DNA of 64,000 bases from Nitrosomonas sp. (GTDB taxonomy: Bacteria; Pseudomonadota; Gammaproteobacteria; Burkholderiales; Nitrosomonadaceae): the NCBI GenBank assembly GCA_024281825.1, contig JAMWZY010000003.1:137026-201025 (forward strand), written 5' to 3'. The notes under the pieces are model-generated. The model did no database searches. It was given only the letters and a program-made list of their open reading frames with translations, and was not told the origin of the DNA. Below are positions 28,204 through 37,045 of this stretch, in pieces. Position 1 is the first letter of the stretch. Each line of letters begins with the position of its first letter. A program made the translations under genes and the position numbers.

Positions 28204-28967
28204 TTTTTCAGTGTTGCACGAATGCTCTGTAAATGCGTACGGCAGATCGAATCCAGAATACGAATATCCAAGCTGTAGCCGAGAAAATTAAAACCTGCTT
28301 GAATACGTTGTTGCAACGCTTGTGGATCAGGCTCAATGACATGAATGCCTCCTGGTTTACGAGCGCGATGCCCGGCTTCCATGACCTGATTAATCGCTGT
28401 CTGCACATCAGGATGATTAAGGTCACCCGGTCGCCCCATTGAACCCGATAAATCATAAGGCCCAATGATATATCCATCCACACCAGGTACTGCAAGAATA
28501 TCATCAATCGCTTTGACCGCATCGACATGTTCGATCATGACAATGACAACAGCATTATCCTCCAACCATTGCTTATAAGACTGGAAGCTATTGCCATAGC
28601 CTTGTGCACGAGCCAGGCCAACACCGCGCTGACCACGTGGCGGATAATATACGCTACTGACAGCGGCCTCAGCCTCTACGGCAGATTTAATCATGGGCAC
28701 CATGATGCCAGTAGCGCCGGCATCCATGACACGTTTAATCAGATCTGGATGATTAGAGGTTAAGCGTACGATAGCTGGGCATTGCTTGCCATCAAGCACT
28801 TGAATGAGTGTCTGCACTTCGCTCAATTCAAGCACGCTATGTTCCGTGTCTAGAACTATCCAGTCAAAACCAGCCGCAGCCATGATCTCGGCAATTGAAG
28901 GATGCCCTAACGTGACCCAAGATCCTATCGTTAACTCGGATCGATTCAAGCGTGATTTTAATGACAT
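28200..28967 (-). CDS. HpcH/HpaI-family class II pyruvate aldolase
   Basis: About 255 residues from ATG 28967 (MSLKSRLNRSELTIGSWVTL). Matches the metal-dependent HpcH/HpaI family: GFDWIVLDTEHSVLELSEV, MDAGATGIMVPMIKSA, ARAQGYGNSF, VIVMIEHVDAVKAIDDI and VDGYIIGPYDLSGSMG carry the metal-binding Glu and Asp. Such enzymes join pyruvate to an aldehyde to give a 4-hydroxy-2-keto acid, or the reverse. Sugar-acid relatives include 2-keto-3-deoxy-rhamnonate and -glucarate aldolases. Sixteen bp after the KdsB-like gene and overlapping the next gene by 4 bp, it could make a 3-deoxy-2-ulosonate without PEP. Confidence 0.9.
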   Translation of the reverse strand: MSLKSRLNRSELTIGSWVTLGHPSIAEIMAAAGFDWIVLDTEHSVLELSEVQTLIQVLDGKQCPAIVRLTSNHPDLIKRVMDAGATGIMVPMIKSAVEAEAAVSSVYYPPRGQRGVGLARAQGYGNSFQSYKQWLEDNAVVIVMIEHVDAVKAIDDILAVPGVDGYIIGPYDLSGSMGRPGDLNHPDVQTAINQVMEAGHRARKPGGIHVIEPDPQALQQRIQAGFNFLGYSLDIRILDSICRTHLQSIRATLKK

Positions 28968-28983
28968 AAAGGATTCCGAAAAG

Positions 28984-29733
28984 TTAATAACGCGACAACA
29001 AAGGGTCATCACTCATGAGCTTTTCGACTTTCGCCAAATCCGCAGGAGTATCGACCGCTTGTGTATTGAATTCGGTGTGAACCATTTTAACCGAAAGACC
29101 ATGCTCCAATAGACGCAGCATATCAATTGACTCATGTTGCTCCAGCGGAGTCGGCGACAAGTTTGTATATTGGAACAATATTTCTCGACGAAATGGAATG
29201 ATGCACACTTGTTTATACGCCTCTGTATTGACGAAGCCCGATTTTGCCAACGATGGAATTGGGCGACGTGACATATACAGCGCATCGTTCTGCCTGTTCA
29301 TGACCACCTTAATCGTATTGAAATCCATGTAATCCGCTTCGTTATCAATTTTACGCACCAGATTCACGCAACCCAATCCCGGATTGTTTTCAAATGGCGC
29401 AATAGCCGCATCAATCATATCCGGGTGCGTCATGGGCTCATCGCCTTGCACCATCACAATTAAGTCCGCATCCAGCTTTTCAACGGCCTCAGCAACACGA
29501 TCGCTGGCGCGTTCATGCGTATCAGCAGTCATGATCACTTGCGCACCAAACCCTTGCGCCACTTGGCGAATCTCCTCATCGCATGTAGCAATATACGTTG
29601 CATGCAAGGATTTGCTCATCGCAACACGTTTATAGATATGCTCAATCATGGAGCGCCCTAGAATCTTGGCGATTGGTTTGCCGGGAAAACGCGAAGAACC
29701 CATGCGGGCAGGTATGACAGCAATTGTTTTCAT
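28984..29733 (-). CDS. KdsB-like CMP-sugar acid cytidylyltransferase
   Basis: A 249-residue nucleotidyltransferase of the 3-deoxy-manno-octulosonate cytidylyltransferase family: VIPARMGSSRFPGKPIAKIL is the CTP-binding loop, HERASDRVAEAVEKL and VMVQGDEPMTHPDMID follow, and LYMSRRPIPSL is the ulosonate-binding region. It would activate a 2-keto-3-deoxy sugar acid as its CMP derivative. No other Kdo gene (kdsA, kdsC, kdsD, waaA, lpxK) is near, and the sequence diverges from classical KdsB, so it is more likely a paralogue for a surface glycan than the lipid A enzyme. It is the first gene of the operon. Confidence 0.87.
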   Translation of the reverse strand: MKTIAVIPARMGSSRFPGKPIAKILGRSMIEHIYKRVAMSKSLHATYIATCDEEIRQVAQGFGAQVIMTADTHERASDRVAEAVEKLDADLIVMVQGDEPMTHPDMIDAAIAPFENNPGLGCVNLVRKIDNEADYMDFNTIKVVMNRQNDALYMSRRPIPSLAKSGFVNTEAYKQVCIIPFRREILFQYTNLSPTPLEQHESIDMLRLLEHGLSVKMVHTEFNTQAVDTPADLAKVEKLMSDDPLLSRY

Positions 29734-29947
29734 GAAAATAGAGTGCGAATGAATGTGTGGGAGTGTAAAAAATCAAACCAAAATAATTTCATGGATTATC
29801 AGGTTTTTCCCCCAGTTTGAGCAATAGCTTTATGAAAGATGCAGTCAATATTTCATCAACTCATGCTATCGATAACACACTTATTGACCATAGCTGCGCT
29901 ACAAATCACGGTTCATCGATACAATGCTCAGTCCACCCCATGAAAAA

Positions 29948-30373
29948 TCATTCGGTTTGCGGCACTACTCTGGGTTTTCCTTGGTTATCAACCGCCACAT
30001 AGGTCAGCACTGCCTCGGTAACCTTGATACACACCTCATTACCACCTTCGCGCGCACCACGTTGTGCATATACTTCGACATCCACAGTAATCGAGGTACG
30101 CCCTATCTTTAGGATGTCCGCGTAGAAACTGACAAGATCACCCACAAAAACCGGTTGCTTGAATACGAAGGAATTAACCGCAACAGTCACTACCCGACCG
30201 CAAGCCCTGCGAATCGCAGGTATGCTACCTGCCGTATCAACCTGCGACATAATCCAGCCACCAAAAATATCACCCGCATAATTCGTATCCGATGGCATCG
30301 GCACAGTACGCAAAACGGGCTGCTTATCGGGTAAACATACATGCAATGATGAATGATCGGATGAAGTGTTCAT
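29948..30373 (-). CDS. yciA: YciA-like acyl-CoA thioesterase
   Basis: A 141-residue hotdog-fold thioesterase. PSDTNYAGDIFGGWIMSQVD contains the catalytic Asp and Gly-rich turn, and VNSFVFKQPVFVGDLVSFYA is the second strand set. It hydrolyses acyl-CoA esters in the cytoplasm. It is monocistronic, with about 210 bp separating it from the KdsB-like operon on the same strand. Confidence 0.92.
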   Translation of the reverse strand: MNTSSDHSSLHVCLPDKQPVLRTVPMPSDTNYAGDIFGGWIMSQVDTAGSIPAIRRACGRVVTVAVNSFVFKQPVFVGDLVSFYADILKIGRTSITVDVEVYAQRGAREGGNEVCIKVTEAVLTYVAVDNQGKPRVVPQTE

Positions 30374-30510
30374 AATAAATTGTATGCCGTCAAAATACCT
30401 TGGATAGGCGCAATCCGAATTAAAAGTTACCTTAACTTTAGCTAAAAATTGCTTTGCTATCTTAATGCATTTGGCGGGAGATTGTGCAAAAGTCTCTTAA
30501 CTAAGGTTTT

Positions 30511-31069
30511 TTATTTTTGATCGATAAACCACTTAGTCGCATAACGCATTAATCGCCAGTATCCCTCAATTTCAGTTTGATACGAATATGAAATCGATGG
30601 GTTTCAACTATGTTTTAATACTACGCCATAATAAGCCTGAAATTTCGTGACTGTTGTAGGAGGCCACTTCACTTGCTTATTAACGATTTGCCACCCTTCC
30701 TAATCCAATGTGCTGCTATCCCACCGGATTGGGTCACTTCAATGACTATATCGCTCTCTGGGCATTGAGTCCATCATCTCCCAAGGCAACCCCAGAAATT
30801 GCTCCGCGTGCGAATTCGAGTTGGCCATGCCTTCCACCGAATCATCACTGAAGCCATCATTTCATCTTTCTACTAACAGCGTTTTGAAAAGCAGCAACCC
30901 AGGGTAGAGGATGACCTGTAGGCATCCGATATCGGCGCATAATACTCGCAATTCTTGCTCTATCGAGCCCCAGTCTTATCAACTGGTTAATTCGATTGAA
31001 AAAGCTTCCTTTGCACGTGCAGTGGGTGGTATCAAAATCTGAAAAGCTCGCAACGCTAACACAATTCAT
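30511..31069 (-). pseudogene. Decayed unidentified gene
   Basis: Open stretches in two frames follow each other on the minus strand. They are a 70-codon frame ending PLPWVAAFQNAVSRKMK, then a shifted frame reading SVEGMANSNSHAEQFLG and LPWEMMDSMPRERYSH. A stop-broken continuation runs through VNKQVKWPPTTVTKFQAYYG to ATKWFIDQK at 30511. The composition looks protein-like but I cannot name a family. Part of it (30681-30780) has a second decayed copy on the other strand at 33.9 kb. The rest of the 30374-31187 interval shows nothing else except the presumed promoter of the cytochrome pair. Confidence 0.35.
30681..30780 (-). repeat. Degenerate inverted repeat, copy 1
   Basis: The minus-strand sequence matches 33878-33982 on the plus strand with small indels. 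Shared runs include GAAGTGACCCA and TGGATTAGG, then AGGGTGG. Roughly three quarters of positions agree by eye. Confidence 0.6.
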
Positions 31070-31187
31070 TGTCTAAAAATAGTATCCTATTATTTAACTT
31101 AATTGAATACTCTAGCCTCTTCACCACTCTAATAGTGTGTGGGTGCGTGCATTATTGACCCAGGTATAAATTACAGAAGAACTTTAA

Positions 31188-31898
31188 ATGATACGTTTTA
31201 TTATATTGATATTTTTGTGTATCACGGACATGGCGAACGCCAATGGTAATGCAGTACTCGATTCCATGGATGAACGGGTTAAGGCTTGTACCATCTGTCA
31301 TAGTGCTGAAGATAAAGTAGGACGTGATGCTTATTACCCTCGTATAGCGGGAAAGCCACAAGGGTATATTTTTAATCAGTTACGTAATTTTAGGGATGGT
31401 CGACGCTATTATCAACCAATGGTTATTTTGTTGGAAAATATGTCGGATGAGTATCTGCGCGAAATAGCACAGTACTTTTCTTCCTTACAGTTACCTTATC
31501 CAGATCCTGAGCGGATTAAGATGCAACCCGAGGAAATCAAACTGGCACGGCATCTTATTTATTCGGGATATCCAAAGCGCAATATTCCTGCATGCAGCGC
31601 CTGTCATGGAGATATTTTGATGGGGGTTGAGCCTGCTATTCCAGGCTTAGTTGGATTGTCTCGGGCTTATATTACAGCACAGCTGGGTGGGTGGCGTAAT
31701 GGCGGTATTATGCGGGCCCAGACATCTGACTGCATGTCTGAAATTGCTAAACAATTAACTGAGAGTGAAGTCAACATAGTTGCAAAATGGTTGGCAAATC
31801 AACCTGTTTATGGAAAACCTAGTTCATTCGATGTGCTTTCATCCGAATTGGTGGATCGGTGTAGCCGAACTATCCTGGAAAACGGAGGTGCAGAATGA
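31188..31898 (+). CDS. Diheme cytochrome c
   Basis: A 236-residue exported protein: signal peptide (MIRFIILIFLCITDMANANG), then two cytochrome c domains with heme sites CTICH (residue about 36) and CSACH (residue about 142). Likely Met ligands are in YQPMVIL and GGIMRAQ. It resembles the cytochrome c4 type and is probably periplasmic. Its stop overlaps the ATG of the triheme gene by 4 bp, so the two are co-translated. No dehydrogenase subunit is encoded beside them. Confidence 0.9.
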   Translation: MIRFIILIFLCITDMANANGNAVLDSMDERVKACTICHSAEDKVGRDAYYPRIAGKPQGYIFNQLRNFRDGRRYYQPMVILLENMSDEYLREIAQYFSSLQLPYPDPERIKMQPEEIKLARHLIYSGYPKRNIPACSACHGDILMGVEPAIPGLVGLSRAYITAQLGGWRNGGIMRAQTSDCMSEIAKQLTESEVNIVAKWLANQPVYGKPSSFDVLSSELVDRCSRTILENGGAE

Positions 31899-33193
31899 GG
31901 TATTGGATTATGGTATTGAGTGTAATAGATTATCGTAAGAGTATTGCTTCGCTGTGGATATACATAATATCGCTGACATTTGCTTTGCTAACGATAACTG
32001 CGGAAATTATGGCTAGTGAGGCGGAGAATTCTAATGCCGTGCATTATGGTGCTTACTTGGCTCGCATTGGTAATTGCATGGGATGTCATACGACTAAAGG
32101 TGGTCAACCATTTGCGGGTGGACGTCGATTATCCACATCATTCGGTGTATTTATTACACCCAATATCACTCCAGATAAAGAAACGGGAATCGGTCTTTGG
32201 AATCAACAGGATTTCTGGCAAGCATTGCATCAGGGTAGGTCGCGTGATGGACGGCTTCTATACCCTGCCTTTCCCTACACCGAGTATACCAAGGTGGCTC
32301 GGCAAGACGCCGATGCAATTTTTGCTTATTTGCAATCGTTGCCGCCTGTTTCGCAGACTAATCCGTCACACGATATTTTCTTTCCTTATAATTCTGAATC
32401 ACTGCTCGCGGTCTGGCGTGCTTTATATTTTAAAGAAGGTGTTTATGAACCGGAGCGGTCCAAAAGTGCAGCATGGAATCGTGGCGCTTATTTAGCACAG
32501 GGACTAGGTCATTGTAGTGCTTGCCATACAACTCGCAATGCATTGGGAGCAAGTCAGAATGAAACATTGACGGGTGGACAAATAATGGGCATGAATTGGT
32601 ACGCACCTTCTCTCTTTTCGCATCTAGAAGCAGGCAGTGGCAATTGGGAAATCGATGAAATCGTTGCGCTTCTGACAACAGGTATAACAAAGCGCGCTGT
32701 GACTTCAGGGCCTATGGCGACCGTAGTTAGACAAAGCCTGCAATACTTGTCTCAAGAAGATGCTCTTGCTCTAGCAACCTACCTGAAATCGCTGACAGAA
32801 AATGACACAAGTAGTGTGCCTGGTGTCCATTTCTTGGTCACAACAGGTAGTTTTCGGAAGCATCTAGAGCTAGGTGAGAAAATTTATCAAGAGTATTGTC
32901 AAGCGTGTCATGGCGCTGACGGAAAAGGTACTCCGGGTACTTATCCAGCGCTAGATGGTAATCGAGGCGTGGTGATGGATTCACCATTGAATGTTATTCG
33001 CAGCGTGTTGAATGGTGGCTATCCGCCCACGACAGCAGGAAATTCTCGGCCTTATGGAATGCCACCATTTCAGCAGATTTTACGTAATGAAGAAGTGGCC
33101 CTCGTTGTATCGTATATCCGAAATGCCTGGGGGAATCGTGCTAGTTTGGTGAGAGCGCTGGATGTTGACCGAAGTAAAGGCGGAGATGATTAG
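31895..33193 (+). CDS. Triheme membrane-anchored cytochrome c
   Basis: A 432-residue protein with an N-terminal hydrophobic segment (SLWIYIISLTFALLTITAEI) and three c-type heme sites: CMGCH, CSACH and CQACH. The arrangement, with GGRRLSTSFGVFITPNITPD, GRSRDGRLLYPAFPYTEYTK and a third domain near HGADGKGTPGTYPAL, matches the cytochrome subunit of membrane alcohol, aldehyde and gluconate dehydrogenases. That subunit passes electrons to quinone. The catalytic subunit is absent, so the donor is unknown. The gene ends within 4 bp of the convergent small exported protein gene. Confidence 0.92.
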   Translation: MRYWIMVLSVIDYRKSIASLWIYIISLTFALLTITAEIMASEAENSNAVHYGAYLARIGNCMGCHTTKGGQPFAGGRRLSTSFGVFITPNITPDKETGIGLWNQQDFWQALHQGRSRDGRLLYPAFPYTEYTKVARQDADAIFAYLQSLPPVSQTNPSHDIFFPYNSESLLAVWRALYFKEGVYEPERSKSAAWNRGAYLAQGLGHCSACHTTRNALGASQNETLTGGQIMGMNWYAPSLFSHLEAGSGNWEIDEIVALLTTGITKRAVTSGPMATVVRQSLQYLSQEDALALATYLKSLTENDTSSVPGVHFLVTTGSFRKHLELGEKIYQEYCQACHGADGKGTPGTYPALDGNRGVVMDSPLNVIRSVLNGGYPPTTAGNSRPYGMPPFQQILRNEEVALVVSYIRNAWGNRASLVRALDVDRSKGGDD

Positions 33194-33552
33194 AGGGATC
33201 TGACACGTTGTAATGGAAACAACCTTCGGGCGATACTGAAATGCGATGAGCAAGAAACAATTGTTGCCTTCATGGCAGTATCAGATTCAAAATTCACATC
33301 GACTGTGACTTGAGCATTCCCAAAAATGGTATTTAGTCTTGCGGTATTTCCATTTCTCGGTCCTTGGTATGCTTCCCACGCCCCATCATCCTCGTCTGTT
33401 GCTAATACAACCGCTATTAAAACATTCTCACGCTCTGTAATAGTTATATAACCGTAAGGGAATAATGCCCATATTCCATCATAGGGTCCTGATGCGAAAG
33501 TAGGAGATGAAATCAAAAACATAATTGCAAATATTAAATTCTTAATCTTCAT
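33190..33552 (-). CDS. Small exported protein of unknown function
   Basis: About 120 residues from ATG 33552 (MKIKNLIFAIMFLISSPTFA, a clear signal peptide). The mature part begins SGPYDGIWALFPYGYITITE and reads like a small beta-rich domain. One cysteine lies near the end (VSCSSHF). I do not recognise a family. The gene is convergent with the triheme cytochrome and overlaps it by 4 bp. Confidence 0.65.
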   Translation of the reverse strand: MKIKNLIFAIMFLISSPTFASGPYDGIWALFPYGYITITERENVLIAVVLATDEDDGAWEAYQGPRNGNTARLNTIFGNAQVTVDVNFESDTAMKATIVSCSSHFSIARRLFPLQRVRSL

Positions 33553-34340
33553 TTTCTGATTCCTGCAAATTAAAAAATCCACCTTACTATATTGTTTTAT
33601 ATTAATAAATAGTACATCTGCACTGACCAATTCAGGACAATCAATTCCTTAGAGGCAGTTTTGAGAATATTTTTTACTTTGGATATGTTCGAGATCTCTT
33701 CGAGATTATGGTATTGATTAATCATCTGGGTGGTACAGTCGCCCTTAAAATCAGAAGTAATGAAATGAGTTTTTTTTAGAATATGATGTAACCCGTCACA
33801 CCCGGAAAAGGAACTTCCAAGTAGATTGATCAATTGATAGACTGAGGTACGCTAGAAGAAGCAATTGCAGCTTATACAAGATGATGAAGTGGATGCCCAG
33901 GAAGCGATGCAAGTCATCGAAGTGACCCAGTCTGGTGTTAGACAGTAAAGCACGCTGGATTAGGAGAGGGTGGAAAACCGTTGCTGGATCTACTCGATAA
34001 AGCCAACACTCAACCAGATACATTGTTCAATGCCAAAATCCTGTGTTACAGTAACCTAGCCAAAGCTCATGCCTGACATAGATTATTACTGGCTATAGCG
34101 CATATTTAAAAAGCCATCCAATTTTTTGCCGAACACCTGATAATCGCACAAAAATAGGGATATTACACACTCTCCCTAGCCGGCTTAGAGTGATTGCTCT
34201 CAGTTCATTTGCGGGAAAATATCTAAAATCACTCGGTCAGTTAAAGATAAACTCGGAATTACATTGGAATAAGAAATTTACGTGATTTCGTAAAGCCCTC
34301 CTTCTAATTTATTTCCTACCTATCATTTGAAATATTTGAA
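33553..34340. other. Intergenic region with a decayed repeat
   Basis: About 790 bp. The left part is AT-rich and its one 78-codon minus-strand frame has no ribosome binding site. The middle (about 33845-34075, plus strand) has broken coding-like fragments. One reads QLIQDDEVDAQEAMQVIEVT. The next, after a shift, reads GEGGKPLLDLLDKANTQPDT and then LFNAKILCYSNLAKAHA. The last 260 bp show nothing and must contain the promoter of the DUF455 gene. Confidence 0.4.
33878..33982 (+). repeat. Degenerate inverted repeat, copy 2
   Basis: Partner of 30681-30780 in opposite orientation. Together they bracket the cytochrome pair and the small exported protein gene. Confidence 0.6.
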
Positions 34341-35174
34341 ATGAAATCGTTATTTGTAATCGCCGAAGAATGCTTATCGGCTAACAACATTCAGCAAAAA
34401 ATTCATTTGACTCAGCAAGTTTCTCAACTATGGCAAAACAGTCAATTATCGCTCGACTCAATGGCACCTCCCAAAGCCATTACTCAACCTGGCCTTCCCA
34501 ATAAACCCGTTCTGATAGCGCCTAGCGAGGTGCCAAGAAGACATTTAGGGACACAAGCTGGACTAATTGCGCTGATTCACGCTGTCGCGCATATCGAATT
34601 CAATGCGATTAACCTCGCTTGGGATGCCGTGTATCGTTTCCGCAATCTTCCAAAACAGTATTATCAAGATTGGATTCAAGTCGCCACTGAAGAAGCACAC
34701 CATTTTCAGTTGTTGCATCAAAGATTGCTCGAGCTCGGTAGCGATTACGGTTTCTTACCGGCCCATAATGGACTTTGGGACATGGCAATGCGCACGGCAT
34801 TTGATCCAATGGTGCGTATGGCATTGGTGCCAAGGGTTTTGGAAGCCAGGGGATTAGACGTAACGCCCAATATGATCCAGAAATTGCAACAAGCAGGCGA
34901 CAAAAAAACAGTCGCTATCCTTGAAATCATTTTGCGTGATGAAATCGGGCATGTAGCCATTGGGTCACATTGGTTTAAGTATTTCTGCGAACAACGCGGA
35001 TTAGATTCTGAACAAACCTTCCGAGAATTAATTCATCGTTACTTTACTGGACAAATTGCCGGCCCGTTTGATTATCAAATCAGAGCACAAGCTGGCTTCA
35101 GCTTGAATGAATTAAACACCCTGCAAAGTATTGCCAAATCAAAAACAAAACCGTTCAACACAACATCGACTTGA
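34341..35174 (+). CDS. DUF455 ferritin-like protein
   Basis: A 277-residue helical protein with putative di-iron ligands spaced as in ferritin-like proteins: HAVAHIEFNAINLAWDA, ATEEAHHFQLL and LRDEIGHVAIGSHWFKYF. DUF455 is widespread in proteobacteria; relation to tRNA-hydroxylating di-iron enzymes (MiaE-like) has been suggested, but its role is not established. It is followed by the convergent metX-metW pair. Confidence 0.88.
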   Translation: MKSLFVIAEECLSANNIQQKIHLTQQVSQLWQNSQLSLDSMAPPKAITQPGLPNKPVLIAPSEVPRRHLGTQAGLIALIHAVAHIEFNAINLAWDAVYRFRNLPKQYYQDWIQVATEEAHHFQLLHQRLLELGSDYGFLPAHNGLWDMAMRTAFDPMVRMALVPRVLEARGLDVTPNMIQKLQQAGDKKTVAILEIILRDEIGHVAIGSHWFKYFCEQRGLDSEQTFRELIHRYFTGQIAGPFDYQIRAQAGFSLNELNTLQSIAKSKTKPFNTTST

Positions 35175-35207
35175 CAGAATCATTGCCATACACCAACACT
35201 ATCAAGA

Positions 35208-35822
35208 TTATTTTGCACGTTCAAATCGATAAAAAGCCAACATGCCCATCAAATTCGGAAAGATATGAACAGGACGGTAATTGCTCATGACGCGGCACTC
35301 AATTATGTGCGCATTGCAACGGCGGCAAAGTTCTTCGAAATCATTCAAGGTACACAAATGAATGTTAGGCGTGTCATACCAATGATACGGCAGTGCTTTT
35401 GATATGGGCATCTGTCCCAAAGCGACTTGCACGCGGTTACGCCAATAACCGAAGTTGGGAAAAGATACGATACCCTGTTTCCCGACACGCAACATTTCCT
35501 GAATAATGTCTTCGGTATGGCGCATTGCCTGCAATGTCTGCGATAAGATGACATAGTCGAACGAATCTGATTCAAAACTCGACAACCCGGACTCCAAATC
35601 ATTCTGAATAACATTAATCCCGTTATAAAAACAACTGAGTAGATTTTTATCATCAATTTCCACACCATACCCGAAGACGTTACGCGATTCACGCAAATAA
35701 CGCAGCAATGAACCATCGCCACACCCCAGATCGAGTACTTTCTTTCCCGGTTGAATCCATTCAGCAATGGCGGCCAAGTCCGGACGCAGAGCTACTACTG
35801 AGAGGGGATTAGCGTCATTCAT
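35208..35822 (-). CDS. metW: Methionine biosynthesis protein MetW
   Basis: A 204-residue class I methyltransferase-fold protein with the SAM loop VLDLGCGDGSLLRYLRES, then FDYVILSQTLQAMRHTEDI and VSFPNFGYWRNRVQVALGQM, which are specific to MetW. It is required with MetX for homoserine acylation in several proteobacteria. It follows metX by 21 bp in the same transcript. Confidence 0.96.
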   Translation of the reverse strand: MNDANPLSVVALRPDLAAIAEWIQPGKKVLDLGCGDGSLLRYLRESRNVFGYGVEIDDKNLLSCFYNGINVIQNDLESGLSSFESDSFDYVILSQTLQAMRHTEDIIQEMLRVGKQGIVSFPNFGYWRNRVQVALGQMPISKALPYHWYDTPNIHLCTLNDFEELCRRCNAHIIECRVMSNYRPVHIFPNLMGMLAFYRFERAK

Positions 35823-35843
35823 GGTTTGTTGTAAATAGTCCTT

Positions 35844-36971
35844 CTAAACTGCAATATTGTTTAAATAAGCGCGTACCAATTCATGATAATGATCGTTTTC
35901 CATTAAGAAAGAATCATGTCCTTGATTAGAAGCAATCTCTGCATAACTTACGTTAAGATTGTTATCAAGTAATGCTTTGACGATTTCCCTCGAACGTTCT
36001 GGAGAAAAACGCCAATCTGACGTGAACGACAAGATCAAAAAACTGGCTTTAGCGGCCTGGAAAGCGGCACTTAGATCGCCGTCGTATGCATCCGCAGGAT
36101 TGAAATAATCTAATGCCTTGGTCATGAGCAAGTAAGAATTCGCATCGAATAAATCGGTAAATTTATCGCCTTGATAGCGCAAATAGGATTCAATTTCAAA
36201 CTCCACGTCATAACCAAATGACAATTCATCTTTTCTCAAGCTGCGCCCAAACTTTGCCGCCATCGAGTCGTTGGACAAATAAGTAATATGCCCAAGCATG
36301 CGTGCCAAGCGTAAGCCGCGCCGCGGTAATGTGTCATAGGCGTAATAATTACCCCCATAAAATTCCTGATCAGTCAGAATCGCTTGTCGAGCGACATCAT
36401 TAAACGCAATATTTTGCGCCGTTAGATTTGCTGCTGCAGCGATAACCAAAGCATGCCGCACTTTCTCGGGATAATCGAGCGCCCACTGCATAGCCTGCAT
36501 GCCGCCCAAGCTTCCCCCTATGATCGCTGCAAATTGCTCTATCTCCAAATGCTGGGATAGCTTCTCCTGCGCGTCCACCCAATCTTCTACAGTCACCACC
36601 GGAAAACTCGCTCCGTAAGGGTTACCTGTTTTACTATCTATGCTTGTCGGCCCAGTCGACCCATGGCATCCACCGAGATTATTCACACCAATTACAAAAA
36701 AACGCTTGGTATCAACTGGCTTGCCGGGACCCACCATGTTGTCCCACCAGCCAAAGCTTTTTTCTTTATCCGCATACACACCAGCAATGTGATGATTACC
36801 TGATAATGCATGACAAATCAGAATCGCATTGGATCTAGCAGCATTGAGCTGCCCATAAGTCTCGTATACCAGATGATAATTATCCAGCGTTGCACCACTT
36901 TTTAACTGCAATGGCTTGTCAATGTGAACATACTGAGGTGTTACTACACCTACCGATTTTGTATCTTGCAT
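35844..36971 (-). CDS. metX: Homoserine O-acyltransferase MetX
   Basis: An alpha/beta hydrolase-fold enzyme of 375 residues making the activated homoserine ester in methionine synthesis. Catalytic Ser is in [19 protein letters not shown], and His in [34 protein letters not shown] is a conserved oxyanion region. Whether acetyl- or succinyl-CoA is used cannot be fixed from motifs alone; MetW-linked members are often succinyl-specific. Confidence 0.96.
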   Translation of the reverse strand: MQDTKSVGVVTPQYVHIDKPLQLKSGATLDNYHLVYETYGQLNAARSNAILICHALSGNHHIAGVYADKEKSFGWWDNMVGPGKPVDTKRFFVIGVNNLGGCHGSTGPTSIDSKTGNPYGASFPVVTVEDWVDAQEKLSQHLEIEQFAAIIGGSLGGMQAMQWALDYPEKVRHALVIAAAANLTAQNIAFNDVARQAILTDQEFYGGNYYAYDTLPRRGLRLARMLGHITYLSNDSMAAKFGRSLRKDELSFGYDVEFEIESYLRYQGDKFTDLFDANSYLLMTKALDYFNPADAYDGDLSAAFQAAKASFLILSFTSDWRFSPERSREIVKALLDNNLNVSYAEIASNQGHDSFLMENDHYHELVRAYLNNIAV

Positions 36972-37045
36972 GAGATGTCAGGAAGAAACTCCGAAGCAAC
37001 GATTCCGTTTTAGCTGAATATTATAGCGTCAAAGATCCACTCAGA

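Noticed and set aside
33597..33833. A 78-codon minus-strand frame beside the small exported protein gene
   Set aside because: TTG start, AT-rich, no ribosome binding site and it overlaps the next gene's upstream region; no recognisable domain.
36972..37045. Possible SAM riboswitch in the metX leader
   Set aside because: The leader is only about 70 bp and shows none of the conserved SAM-II or SAM-I paired elements I can recognise.
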